NCBI RefSeq assembly: GCF_965638725.1
Contig: NC_134952.1
Location: 19,657,028 to 19,721,027 of the forward strand
DNA from: Aptenodytes patagonicus
Lineage: Eukaryota; Chordata; Aves; Sphenisciformes; Spheniscidae
DNA length: 64,000 nt
Direction: 5' to 3'
Notes under the pieces: model-generated
The model's database searches: none
What the model was told of the DNA's origin: nothing
Seen by the model: only the letters and a program-made list of their open reading frames with translations
Shown here: positions 37,353 to 50,500 of the stretch, piece by piece
How positions within the stretch are numbered: the first letter of the stretch is position 1
How the letters are laid out: each line of letters begins with the position of its first letter
Program-made: the position numbers and the translations under genes

Positions 37353-40009
37353 CCAAAACGTAATTATACGTGAATATACACTCCATTTAGTAGGAGATCC
37401 TAAGTCCCTTCATCATTCACAAAAGGGAATGGATATCTTTTGAATCTCAGTGGATGTACAGATTTTGAAATCTTCTTTAGGTATTTTTTGACAGTATTTC
37501 CCAATTCTTTCTGCATCTTTCCATACAGAGAAACATAATTCAAATATTTAGACTTTTGTAAAGTGTGACAATTTTGATGCTGTATGGCTGTCTTTATGTC
37601 ATGCTTCTGTGTTAGCAACAGATTGTCTCTTATATTACTGGAATTTTGATTTCCTTTTTTGGTCCTTCTCTTGTGCTTTTTTAGCTTATGATGTTGAAAT
37701 CTAAGCCTCGGTCTAATCTCATTCCATTGTTCAGGTCAATTTTTTCCCCTTTGTGTTTCTGTCAAATTTGCTAACTCTGTCCAGGTATGAGGCACAGTAA
37801 TACACATGGTATTAAATTAATATTCTTTTTTATTCTTTTGATTATTAAACATCTATTTAATTCCATATATATCATTTGCCTGTACATTTCATTTGCATGA
37901 TTGAATGCTTTTTGGTAGTGAGACAGATTCTGTATACTGTAATATGCCAGTTCCAGAAGTTTTCAGAGAGAAGTGTATTTCATAGTTTTCACTTTGTGGT
38001 CTATGAGGAATCTTATTTTTTGAATAAGTATTGATTGCATAGTACCAACGTACAAGCCTTCCTTTTATTCAGAAAGAATGAGCTTGGTTGTTGATGAACA
38101 AGAGTATTCATGGCAATCCAATAGGAAAAAAGTACCTTGACACCTGCAAGTTAGTAATTGTACTCACTGCAAAATTAGGTAAGTGCAAATGTTGATGTTC
38201 AATGACTTCTGTAAAATCAGTATGAAAACCAAGATTTGACGTTTTCATTTTAAGTATGGGACACTGTTTATGGGTTTCTAGTTCTCACAAATTTGGGTGA
38301 AATTAGCCAGTATTGCCAGCTGTATTGGTTAGGAATAGCCAATCCCTCCTTAAAAGGAGCCCAAAGGGACAAGAAGAGATTAGCAGTGAACAAGTATTCT
38401 CATAGCAAATACTATATCCTACCATTTTTGTTAGTATACTAAAGGCAGAGTAAGCAAGGGAGATATAACTGTCTCTCAGATTAAATCCTTAATGCAGATG
38501 AACTCAGGTTGAGCTCGATCCAATGTTTGTTAATAGGAGCATCTTAAAAAGCCGGGAGCATTTCTAGAGACACTCTAAGGTAGGGAGAGCAGAAGGTGCT
38601 TTATACAGAAAAATGACAGTCAGGTTGTCATGGTGGGACACAGTTCATCTCTGAGCATACCCTTCCCCTATGAATTAACCCTCCATGCTGGTACTCATTG
38701 ACAGAAATTTCAAGGGTTTGGTGGTTTTTTTACACTTGTAAGCTCTACTATAGAGTCCTGCACAGTCAGAGCTTGAGGTCAGTCTCTTTATCCAGCCTGG
38801 ATAAAGGGCTGCTACTCATCTGTTCTGAATATTCACGGTCCTGGCCATCAGGGGCAATACCTGGAGCACTTTCCAGTCCAGACTCTAAGCAGGTAAAAGC
38901 TGCAGAGTTGTAATAAACAGGTTTATTACATTACATCCAGGGTTTCCCCCTATCCTTTCCCTTATTAATATGCCAAGTGGTTCACTGATAATGTTTGCTT
39001 TGATACTTACAAATCTGCTTGTCCTGCAGACATTAGGTGCTATAAAGTTGTCACTCTCACAACAACACTTTAAGAATGCCGTTCTCGGGAAATTTTCACT
39101 ATTTCTCATTACCCTTCTTGACTGATCTTCGGTGTTTAACTTTGCAGTGCAGCTTGTAATATGAAAGCAAAAATAGAGGAAAGTGGAAAATACTCAGCAG
39201 TACCACTGTTTAAAATCTCTGAGCAGTCGCCAATAGACTTTCAGTATTTCATACCTGCAGAGGAGGTCAGCTGATTGCTGAATGAACTACTAAGATGATG
39301 ATTCAAATCTGACTCAATGTACTTAAAATGACCTAACATTTACTCAGCATCACCAATTACAAAACTCCCTGTTACATGCCTAGGTGCCCTTGTTGTCTGT
39401 CAGATAAGTCATTTAATCAACTGTTTCCATTCCTATGCAGCTATATAATTGCATAAGAGAGGATTAAAAAGAGTTTTCTCTGCCTATCTTATGCCATAAC
39501 TGTTGCCATGTGCAAAATAAAATGTTCCCCTATATCCACCATTGCAGAAGCTGGAGCAGTAGTCAGATGTAGCCTCTAAGAATGTTTGCTTACAATATGC
39601 AACACTTAGGTTCAAAATTCATCTCTGCTCTCTCATCAGTTTTGGGGGACTAGATAGAGATATCTGCTTTTCTGAAACTTCAGGCTGGAAGGTGACATTC
39701 CCAAGTTACTGGTTGCTAGAGCTGTAAGTTCCAGGTGAAAAGAATTAGAAATTACTGTAAAACACATTGCAGTAGAAAAACTTAGATCATGTTCATGAAG
39801 ATACGAACAGTACTGTCACAGAGACACAGTTTACCACCATGGTATAAAGTAAACATTTTTGATAGTGTTACAAGTATTCATTGTGTCAAATGTTTTGACC
39901 ATAATGGCTTAAAAGTATACTATATTCTGAACAAATAAACTCTTCTACATTTTTCAGATTTAGTCTCAAAAGACTTTAGCATACACATATGCTAAATTTG
40001 CTGATTTTG

Positions 40010-40920
40010 AAAGGAGGTAGGGAACAGCCTTGATGAACAAGTTTTATAACAAATAGAACAGGAGACAATGCCAAAGGAGAATAAAGGTCAGAGAAAGTTC
40101 AATTCAGTCCATTGAGAAAGAACTTGGGAAAAATTTTGGCAGAGGAAATGGAAGAACAGTGATGGGAGGTAACAGTATTTTAGAAAGAAATGATTGCAAG
40201 GAGATGGAACTGAAGGAGTAGTCAAAATAACCATGAGACACGTGCATAAGCTGGGGATAAGGAGAATAGCTGCCATGAATAAGGCTGCACGTTCATCCTT
40301 AGGCATGCAACATCTAAGGAAGCCATGGGGAGTCCAGCACAAGATACCACAGAAGAAAGGCTGGACAGGCAGAAGAGCAGATTTAAGAGTCATTAACACT
40401 GGGAAATAAGAGGGTCCAGGACAGCTGGCAAAGACACCCAGGCAGTGACTGGGAGGAGGGAGAAGGGAATGATGACAGAGCCTCGAGAGATGCCAGCAGA
40501 GACGGGGGAGAAATAGAGGATCCATCAGCACTAACTCTCTAAGGCTGTCAGCCAGATGAAGAAACAGTAAGTTGGTGTCACATAAACCTAATGATGGGAG
40601 TTTCTTGTGGAGTAGTAAGTGGCCTATGGTGTCAAAGGTAACAGAGCTATCAAGGAAGAATGAGCATAGAGAAATGACCCTACAAGAAATAGGCACTTAA
40701 TGTGAAGGATGACAAGACAAATTGGATACTTGGCAGTATACCTAAAGCAACTCCTTCAGCTACTGCGACCACCTACATTGGCAGAGTAATTAGGAGATCT
40801 TCCAAACACAGTGATAAATGGCATGATAGGGGCAGGGAGATCTATGCCTATTTATAAAGTGCCTATCATCATAGTATCCAGATATCACAGCAGCCAGTTA
40901 AAGAAAGATAGTCGCTATCC
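40010..40920. repeat. L3-like ancient LINE (non-coding region) with repeat tail
   Basis: In order: 'tgatgacagagcctcgagag', 'agtttcttgtggagtagtaa', 'gtggcctatggtgtcaaagg', 'taacagagctatcaaggaag', and at the right end 'tatttataaagtgcctatca'. From memory these match the purine-rich non-coding region of an old amniote LINE of the L3 type ('acagagccctgagggat ... ggtgtcaaaggctgctgaga ... gatcaaggaggat') and an adjoining MIR-like tail. The 202-codon open frame on the minus strand (40088-40696) lies entirely inside this repeat and is therefore not taken as a gene. Confidence 0.55.
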
Positions 40921-43900
40921 AATAGTGGAATATTTTCTTCAGTTTTGGTTAGATGTGTTTGGTATAAAAACATATCCCAAATAAGCTAAATTTTGTCAAG
41001 CATGACAAAAGCAGGGAAGGCCTCTCTACAGTGATGTACTGCGTACATCTTCAGGAACAGGAAATATTCATGCTTTGAAGCTGAAATAAAAACAACTTTT
41101 ATAGAATTTTGTAATGATGACCCTCTTCCTGAAGAGAAAAAAAAAAAAGTCTTGACTAGCCTATGCAGACAAGAGCTGGTGCACAATTTAACTAGCAGTG
41201 TTAGAAAATCGTGCTTAGGGCTTAGAAATAATGAGCTCCTAATGTGTTTTTCTAATCAAAGTATCAGCTTGAAATTCACTGTATTTGGAGACCATCCTAT
41301 TACCAAGGCTGCAGTGTATCAAAAGTTCACTGAGGATATTATTTTTGTGTCTCATCTTTGAATTAGATTTGCTTTTGCCCCTCCCTTTTAATAGTTTTAA
41401 GTCAAAAGCAGTAGAAACAAGAGAAGAGTAGTGCTTATCACATCTGTCCCAGCTTCCTTGGACCAACAGACATCCCTGTCAGTCTCAGTTATCTTTCCAT
41501 GCAACACTGTTTTGAACAGAGCTTTGATACACACAAGTTTTTTCCTCCAAGATTTAGGCACGTCATAAATCAAACAGACAAGTCACATGATGGGACTTCT
41601 TTCCCTATTTAGTCTATTGGATGCAGACAAGTGTGTACTGTAGGTTCCTCAACAGCTTATTTTCTAACAAAAGCATAACATTGTGCAGTTCACATATTAC
41701 AGCAGGCTTTTCATGGGTTTTACCCAGGCAATATTTTCCTGTCACAAAAACAGAGCCATATTTCCACTACTGAATCCCCATAATTGTAGCAGCTGTGGAG
41801 CCAGTGGTGTTTTTAAGGACTAATTTTTTCTGTTTCTCTTTTTGCCTTACAGTACCAACACCCGTTATTCTTGAGAGATTCATTTTCTGTGTCACATTTT
41901 GTTAAAAAATTATGCATGTGTATAATTAGTGACATGCATGATTACATTTTTAGGAATATGGAAGAGAGAAGCAGATTAGGTTTGTTTTATCTTCTTCGTT
42001 AAACTAGTCAAAGGAATCCAGGTTGTCTTCACTTAATTTTTGCCTGGTTTTGATTATCCAAGTTATATGAGCATTGTAAAATTTCATGCTATTTCTCTCG
42101 ATACTTCTTCCAGGAAAATCTCTGAACAGCTATTGTTACTTGATCATTTTTGTTAGCCTTGTCTCATGTCTACCCTCATATTTATGTAGACAGACAAATA
42201 CAGCTATGGCCAAGCCTCTGACATATGATACTGGGGAGTGCAGTACATTCTGGTATTAATGAAAGAATAAAGATGTGGAGGGTTGCTGGAAGCTTTTTCA
42301 ACCCTGCCTTAGTTATGTAATAAAATCTGCACCAAAACATATGTAAGCACAGAGAAGTCAAGCAATAACATGGTTATAGTGATTTGCTTCATGGCATACG
42401 TGTATTACTTAAACAGCAGTTTGATAGTTAGAGGTTGTATGGAGGCTAAGTCATGCATGCTCCTTGTCTCCTGTGCTGCAGAATGTAACTAGGAATTTGT
42501 GAGCAGCCTTGTCCTTAATATAAACACAGTGCATTTCAGACAGGGATCCCATAAAAGCTGTCATGTTGAGAGGAAGTTGCAAAAGATTCCATTAAAAAAA
42601 TCTGAAATTATGTGCCTTACTCAACTTGAATTTCACAAAACTAATCCGTTGCCCAAATTAGGCTCCCAAACCAACGCTTCCTTGGAAAAATGTAGCTGGG
42701 AAGAGGAGGAAACACTGTCTTGTACTTATTAGCTTACAGGACAAAAGTAGAAGGATGATGTATAGATTGGTTTTAATAGACAAAGGTGAAGGAAAGGGAG
42801 AGAAGTTTAATATCCTACCCAGTTTAATGTCCTCCAACCCACTCTACACCGGAGCTTGTGTAAGCATAGAGAAGGGGAGTTAAACAACCTCCATGAGTAA
42901 AACAATGTTACGTGCAGGTCTGCCAACCTTACTGCCAAAGATTCTTTATGAACAGCAGGGAAAGACTAATCCTCTGGATTACATTCACAAAAAGACAGGT
43001 TATAAATAGTAAGTGTTGCATTTTGGGGCATTGACTCATTTAAAACTGGAATATAAAAACGTAAACCCATACACACTCCACATTTGCAATTATGTGTTGT
43101 ATTTTAATTCCAGCCATTTCTTTTGATGTTGCCCAACTTATAGTATGTTTTATGTGATCCCTCTGATAACTTTGATAACATGCTTCCCCTTCCCCAGAGA
43201 AACTCTGTGAGAAAGAGCAGCAAAAAACTGGAACAAAACCCCACCTCTTTGAAATGCTGGTGCGGTACTGACGTGGGGTCTCGTAGCACCAGCAGCAAGT
43301 CACTGCCCTGGCTCCTCACTTTCTTTGAAGAAGAGGGAAGAAACAAGGGAAATCTCTCTCAAATCAGTATCTCAGGAGCATTTAATTTCATGGAGCACCA
43401 GCCTGGCTTAGGGCCAGTCCAAATTAACCCCAATTTAGAAAGGCACAATCCAAGCTAGAGTAGCAAAAAGTTTTCAGACAGAAGCAATGCAGAAAAAGTT
43501 GATGTTCCATCCCTGTAAAATATGTTAAAAGATTCAAATTTTCTGTTAGTGACCCCTTGCTTTAGTACACTTTTACAGTAAGAGGTTCATTGCACTAGCT
43601 AAGCAGCTGCCGCCTTCTGACAATGGAGAGGAAAAAGTTGAACCTTTTTTTTAATGAAAAGGATTTACAATAAGAAAAAGTCATGTGAAAAGACTGTAAC
43701 TTCTCAGAAAAAAAAAAATCACATAGCTCTGATGCTTAGATTAAAACCAAGTTGTTTTACCCTTATACACAATGCTTGCGATCTGCAGCTGTTCACAAAA
43801 GACCAGAAGACTTAATTTATAAACAAGTAAGGTTGTTGGCTTTGTTCCCTTCTTTTCTTGTAAAGGACACATGTACTTTACCTATTCCAATGTTGCATCA

Positions 43901-44029
43901 AGGTGCTCTCCTTGAATCAAGGCTTTATTTTACTCCTTTTGGCATTTGGGAGGGAGGGGAAAAGGAAAAAGTAATCGTATTTTGGTTTTACTTTGATAAG
44001 AATCTTTCATGCTTCATCTGTAAAGTGCT

Positions 44030-44130
44030 TTTCTAAGACTCAGAGTGCTAAGTATCCCACATTTTACAGATGGGGAAGGAACTAGATGAAAAATAAGTGC
44101 TTTACATTCAGGTCTACCGATGGCTAATCT
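44030..44130 (-). repeat. MIR-like SINE fragment
   Basis: 'tcccacattttacagatggg' followed by 'gaaggaactaga' and 'aataagtgctttacattcag' follows the reverse complement of the MIR core (ccccattttacagatgagga). Preceded by a degenerate 'taaagtgcttttctaag'. Confidence 0.55.
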
Positions 44131-45144
44131 TACAATTGCTTTCTTTTCCGGTAGCTGGCACGTCACCTCTATGCAGTTCAGTTTCTCGGGATCTAGGAAT
44201 CAAATGAGCTACAAGCTACAACAATATTTCAATATTTGATCAGGCTCTGTCATATTGTTAGCTTCCTGACCTTTGATACAACTGATGGCAGAGTTGATTT
44301 TACCACCTACAGCTCGAGGTTCATTGGCAACAATTACTTTAGAGTGGTGCTGGGATCAAGATTAGACTACGAAACTGTGGTTTCCTCATTTCATTGTAAA
44401 ATCTCTTTTTTCTCCTATGTTTTTGTCTTGTTCTTTGCTTCCTCACCTCCCACACCCCTTTTTAAGGCACACCACTTCCAAGAATGTCATCAACGCTGTA
44501 CCTTTTTCTGTTTAATCTGTGCCATTGTTTAAGTTTGGGTCTCTTGGTGATTTCAGCATTAGGAGACCTACAGTGGACATGTAGCCCATGCTGGCAATGG
44601 TATTGCCTCTGCATACAGGAGACTGAGTGTGTGCTAAAAGCATGATCCCTGTTAATGTGGATATATGCAGTATCACTAATGTGCAGCTATATTGATCCCT
44701 TAAGGCCACCATCATCCTGCACTTTGGAGAAGCTCCACTACATTATTGTCTGGGTACTTCAACTTCAGCCAAAGAACCAGATCATAAACTTGCAGCCAGC
44801 ATCAGATTTTCACTGTGGTTATTTACACACAAGTTTGTCTGGAACAAAGCTAGGCAGGAGGATATCCTAAGAAATACTCTTCTTCAGAAACAGGATAGAA
44901 ACAATTAAAATAAAGGTTACCTGAATCAACATTTATTAGTAACTAATCATTACCTTATCTGTCTTTACTATCCTATTTTCCTACTGCTTAATCAGTGAAA
45001 TCCCGGTAAAGGCCTAAAAATCTACTTTCATATACTTTTTCAAAGGCTGCCTGCTTTATTGGTAGTTTCACATCCAGACCCCTAAGTATGTTATAAGTTT
45101 TAAATGGGGGTGTCCCCATATGTATGCCTGCTGCTTGTGAGGGA

Positions 45145-45168
45145 TGACATCATTGGCTGGAAGCCAAT
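45145..45168. promoter_or_regulatory. Inverted CCAAT pair next to CRE-like site
   Basis: TGACATCA (45145-45152) overlaps ATTGGCT, which with AGCCAAT (45162-45168) forms a perfect inverted repeat around GGA. Paired CCAAT boxes bind NF-Y and TGACATCA is one base from a CRE in known promoters. There is no recognised gene next to it, so activity is unproven. Confidence 0.3.
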
Positions 45169-47159
45169 CATACCAATTACTTCTCCGGGTGGCAATTAGG
45201 ATCCAACATGGTTTTCTGTAGTAAGAGGAGTATTTGCATTTCTGGAAGGTCAGAGCTTCAATAGCAACCCCTGTATATCATACACAAATCCTCGGGGACT
45301 GACTACACTTATGACACCTTACTGTAGTCATCCACCCTCACTTCACCTCTCATCTTACTGTTTCAAACAGTAACTTTTCTCACTCCCCCACTGTTATAGT
45401 CCGGTGTATATACATAGTATAATAGCAGGTATTCTGCTTGCACAGATGATGACTTCCCTGGAAAATGCAATGTGATGTACTTCCACTCCCCTGTTACTAA
45501 AAGCTAAAAGTTCTTACCAGATTTCCAAAGCCCACAGCAGTAATACTGCATGAAAAATCAGCTTCCATGACTACAGAGGGAACTAAGTGTACTTTCATGT
45601 TCACGTGTTATGATGATACTATAATAGTACTACGAAGGGGAAGCGGGATTCTTATTTGTGTAGATTATAGTGCGATCAGTAAAGACTCCCAACCTTGCTC
45701 TTAAATCAAAGTCACCTTGAGCCTTTGGTAATTTTCTGGCAAAGAAACTACTCTAAGTGTCTTGGTTTAGAGAGTAAAAATAGCCATAACAATATGTTAA
45801 CCTGAATCTCGTGGGAAAAATGGTTAAGGTAAATAGTTATATTGTTTTAGCTGTTACTTGATAGCTTTTAATTTTACTTTTTTTGATTTTTTAATTGCAC
45901 AGCAAAAAGTTTTCAGTTATGCTTGTTTAAAACCAATGTGTTATATATTTTTATCTGTGTTTCGTAGGTGGTCTTGTTCAGTTTTATAACATATTGTCCA
46001 TTTACCTTTCCCTCCTGTGTTTCATATGAGGCAGTTACACTCTTTCTTCTAATTAGGACAACTGGGCAGAATATCATCTATTCTATAAAGGATATTTGCA
46101 TGTTTTACAACAGGACAAATGGGCAATGCATTTTTCTTTGCAGAAATTAATATTCTCCATTGTAAACAATACAATCCATCATGTTTGGTCTACGTGGTGA
46201 AGTGAATATCCTGATAGTTAGCATGAAAGCTTACTGAAAGTACAGTGACCATCTGCATCTCTCTGTTGGGCTTTAAAGGCCAGTTCTCCCTTCTAAAGAT
46301 TTATAATACAAAGGGCAATTCACTAATTAGTACTGTAAATTAGTGTTGCCATGAGGTTAAAAAAAAAAAAAAACTAACATCCCCTGCAGTATTTCAATTA
46401 ATGTTATTTTTAATTGCTTGTATTAGCATTTAAGAACAAGATTGATTAGCTTTTGACTGTCAAAGAAACAGAACTTGAAGCTCTTAAATACTGAAATGGA
46501 AGTTGTTAATTATACTTAAAAATCCATAGATACTGTACATGGAAATCTGGAAGGTCATCTGAGTACTAAAGAGGGTACGTTTCATTTCTGTTCTGTTTAA
46601 ATAAAAATTAAAAATGTTTGCATAGAGCCACATGTATTGCTCATGCTCTCTACTAATTGATCACACAAATTAACATCTCCAAAATCACTCTAAAAACAAA
46701 ACAGCTTTAATAGTGCATCTGTTTATAGAAAGTAATTTTAGAAGTTGTTTAACTTTAAAGTGATTAGTTAATTCTCAATTTGTGATTAAAGTGGCAAGAC
46801 CTGAAATTTCTCCTAAAGCTGTCATGAGTTTTCCTCTGTAGACCCTAATTCAACAAATAGCGTCTGTTTGCTAGGACTTGAAGGCTAGCTCCGTGACAGG
46901 ACTTGTGCTCCTTCATCCCCAAGTTCAGACCCTACCTGGGGTAGATTTAGAGACCTCAGAATGGGACACAGAAAAGCCAGCAAGCACAGCAGAGATCTTC
47001 CTGTAGCAAGCTAATAAGGGTCCTGAGGCTAGCTGTGCTGTGTAGCACCTTACAGAGCTGCTTGTGTCCAACAAGGTAGCCACAGGCTGGTAATCTTTCC
47101 AGAATATATCTGCAGTCATTGTTTAAAAGAAACATCCAGTATCAGCATTTTCTCTATTA

Positions 47160-47280
47160 TTTAATAGGCCCATGTTAAAGCAGTAATCTAGGAAGTAGAA
47201 CACCTGGATTCATGTCATTCCTCAGCTTGAAAGGATTTAAATACATCACCCATCTCACAGGGATATATATTAACAACCAG
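47160..47280 (+). repeat. MIR-like SINE fragment with internal deletion
   Basis: 'tctaggaagtagaacacctg' and 'gattcatgtcattcctcag' match the 5' half of a sauropsid MIR-type SINE ('gactcctgggttctattcc ... agctctg'), then it jumps to 'cacccatctcacagggatat' matching the 3' half. Confidence 0.5.
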
Positions 47281-47460
47281 GCCATTAAGGAGAGGGGATG
47301 GAGGAAAAGACAAAAGTTTTTCTTCTAACCAGGTCACTGAAGCTGTGCTGTTTTGCAACAAAATGTGAGTGATCCACTAAACCTAACTATTTAGCCTTAT
47401 TTAATTCTGTAGCTCCAGAGTCCTGACCGGATTTGGGAGGAAGAGAGGTATCTTTTCAAA

Positions 47461-47580
47461 CCATATCATTTTTGGATGTAGCCCTTAAGCACTTGCTTAA
47501 GTCCTTTGTAGTTAATGGGGCAGAATCTCAGTTGATGTACAATGTTAGCTCTTCATCAAGTGCACACAGAGGTCTGCTTT
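47461..47580. repeat. Old sauropsid repeat remnant
   Basis: 'ccttaagcacttgcttaagt' followed by 'gtagttaatggggcagaatc' and 'tcagttgatgtacaatg' resembles the reptile/bird repeat family with 'gaagtcaatggggcagaatc' and 'tcagctgatgtaaat'. Confidence 0.45.
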
Positions 47581-50500
47581 CTTAATGACTCTCGGACGTG
47601 TGCTTAAGTGCTTTCAGCCTTCAGCCCAGATCACAAGTGGAGTGGAGCCTGTAGTTCCACAACTGTTTTGTCAGCAGCTGGGCAGGTCTAAGCAGGTGCC
47701 CTGTCCCCAGTGCTTTGTCCCCACCACTCACTCGACTCTTCAGGCACATACTTTGTTGAATAGGATTGCGGAACTAATGTGGCTAAGAAAACTTTTTTCC
47801 CCCAGCCCAATTATTTTTCAGCTAGATTATCATGGGTGGAGGACTGTAATCATTAAACTATGGATATAGCAGGCATACCACTTCAGCTTCTGCTTTTAAA
47901 GGGAGTGGAACTTTGTGCTCTGACCTTGGTCCTTTGGTGCATTAAGATTCTGAGACAAGTTTACTGGAAGAACATCTACCTGTAGATTCTCGTTGGCCTT
48001 GAGCATAGGGCAGGTACCAGAGAGAACTGGTGCACGCTGGGATACACAACGGAGTACAGCTGTCAATGCATGAGAAACTTCAATGACTATCAAAAATTGT
48101 GGCACTTAGGAAATTCACGTCTCTAGCTTAGGTAGCAGCCAAGTGGCAAACTTGAAGGCTGGCTGGTACTTCAGATCTCCCTTTTTTATATATCTTAAAT
48201 ATAGCACATGGAAGACCTGGCTCCTACTACTACAGAAGCAAAGAATATGGATATTACCTTGGTAGCAAAGACCACAGTACTAACTGACAGCATTGTCCTG
48301 ACTTCCGTGTTCTCCCTCTCTCTCTTGCCATTTGATTCACATCCTTTTACCAACCTCATTCTTCATCTCATACACTTATAGAAAAAAAGATACTGCAGAT
48401 TATAAGTAATCATATACTAGCTATTCTACAATAACTGTAATGTGAGGGAACTTCTGCCTGGCTTCTTACTGCTTTACATCTTCTAACTAGATAATAGTAA
48501 AAAGTGAGGGACACGAAAGAAAGGAAGATTAAGATAAATTAAAATGAAATTTAAAAATGAGGTAAATAAAAATGAAATCTGATATTTTTCACTGTTAGGA
48601 AAGCAAAACAAAACCACATTTTAGCTGAAAATTTTCATTTTGGAAAAGGATTTTTCAGATGAAAAAGCTTTCATACAAAAAAATTTCAGCTACATGTGTC
48701 AAAACAGTATGTCAACTCATCAGAGGACCAGGATTTTTTTAGAGGCAATTAGAAGGTATATTTTAGAGCTAATTTGACTATCTAATGAGAATATCACAAA
48801 TGAAGTGATTCAAGATAGCTCAAGTACTAGTGATCAGAGTTTGTCAAGGTCAAAAGTTTCAGTTATTAATATTTATATATATATAAGTGGGCAAATAGTT
48901 TATTCACAGTTAATAGTTTAAAAAAATCTGCAATGTAGTGACCAACAAGGAATTGACATACCAATCTCTCCTACCATGCTGTTGAATTCCTAACTGCAGT
49001 GCACATGTCAAATAGAACACTATATTTAATTCCTGGAGAAACAGATGATAAATCAAACTAAATAGAATTAATAGTGCCTAATTACTAGTTATATACTTCA
49101 CCTGGAGTATCATATTCAGTAGTGATCACTATACTTTAGGATATAATTGCCCTTTGTGGCTTATAATACAGAGCCTGAAGTACAATAAACCTCAGAGAAA
49201 AAACATTAAAAAGAGAGAGAATAAAAACAGCACTTTATTCTTAATATTTGAATAAAAATCTTGAGGTTCAAGGAAATCATCGTACGTGGCATTTTTAGTA
49301 AGTCATAAGACAATGAATTCTGTGACTGGTGCAAACACATACTGCTGATCTATGAAAAGCAAAAGTAGCCTTAAAATGTTTTAATTTCTTTTTCCCTACA
49401 GGGCTGTGACTTTCTGGGAATATGGTATTCAGTCTGCTTGAAGATTTAGGTTTTTTTTTTTTAAAAATACTTCACACTATGGCATCCTTGCCTTATTTGT
49501 GTTGTAACAGTGTTGTGACATGGTTTTTGGCTGAAAAGGAAGAAATATAAAAGCTTTCCTTTCATATAAAACTGCTCTAAGTGTACACAATCTGTTTCTT
49601 CTTAAGCTGTCATTCAAATCAGCTTAAAACAATCTAATGTTGAGGAATTCTACAAATTTGTGAATGGACTTTGCCAAATGCTGGATAATTGTTACATTGT
49701 ACTTGAAGTCTTAAAATAGAGTTGGAGACACCAGGATCCTGAAGACTTTAGAAAATGCACGTTACTTAGTTTTAAATATTTTTTCTCAGAGTGCCTCTTG
49801 AGGGTTTGATAAATTATTTCCTAATTTATTGTGTCAGTGAGGAGAATGAAAATCTGTGTCTTATTTTATCTATTTGTATAGTGGGAAAATGTCTACCTAC
49901 TTATATGTGTAATCAAGATCTATTTCTCTATGGCCTTCATTTAATACATAAGTACCAACTTATTGTTTTACAAGTGGACGAAATGAGAGAGAGGACATTA
50001 GTTATAATGCTAAACATTTTTCTGCTTTCTCTTCATTAAAATTAAGGACATAAAAATACTTCCTCAGGCTAGACTTAAAGATTAATTTCTAAAGGGCTTT
50101 CTAAAAGCATCGCTATGTTAGGGAAAGATGGTCCAGCAGTTAAGGGCGTGATTAGCTTTCTGATCACTGAAATTCTGATATGTATGCAGCCTTAATTTTT
50201 GCAGACATCTACTTCTTTTGGGCTAGTAAGTAAGAGGTGATCTCCTCTTTGTTGGCTGCCCCACTAAGCGCAATGATCCCAATATGGCTTCATGGGTTTT
50301 TTTCAGAAGAATTTTGTCAGAAAGAATGACAACCACCCAAAGAAAGAGAGAAAGCTTAACTCATTCTCTGCGAAACTACAGAAGGAAGGTGACAGAGAAA
50401 GAGGGCGCTCTTACTTCTTTTACAAATGAAACAAAAGTCAGACCTTTCCTGTAGGAGAATTTTGCCGATGTTTTTTCCCTACCAGTGTTTGAACAGCATG

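Larger units (their letters stand above)
33663..40009. other. Intergenic DNA, no gene recognised
   Basis: AT-rich DNA. A 20-bp GATA-containing palindrome lies at 34238-34257 and a repeat remnant at 37310-37352. Open frames of 60-75 codons occur on both strands without any recognisable motif. Confidence 0.55.

Noticed and set aside
40088..40696. 202-codon open frame on the minus strand
   Set aside because: Lies entirely inside the L3-like ancient repeat and reads as the complement of its purine-rich non-coding region.
42880..42950. Possible further MIR-like fragment (gttaaacaacctccatgagt)
   Set aside because: Only weak resemblance to the MIR core; not enough to annotate.
44236..44345. Peptide containing TTYSSRF, considered as the missing GBA3 last exon (family GYSSRFGLFHVDF)
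   Set aside because: Similarity is limited to YSSRF; the flanking residues do not match WSLLDNFEW before it or GLFHVDFE after it.
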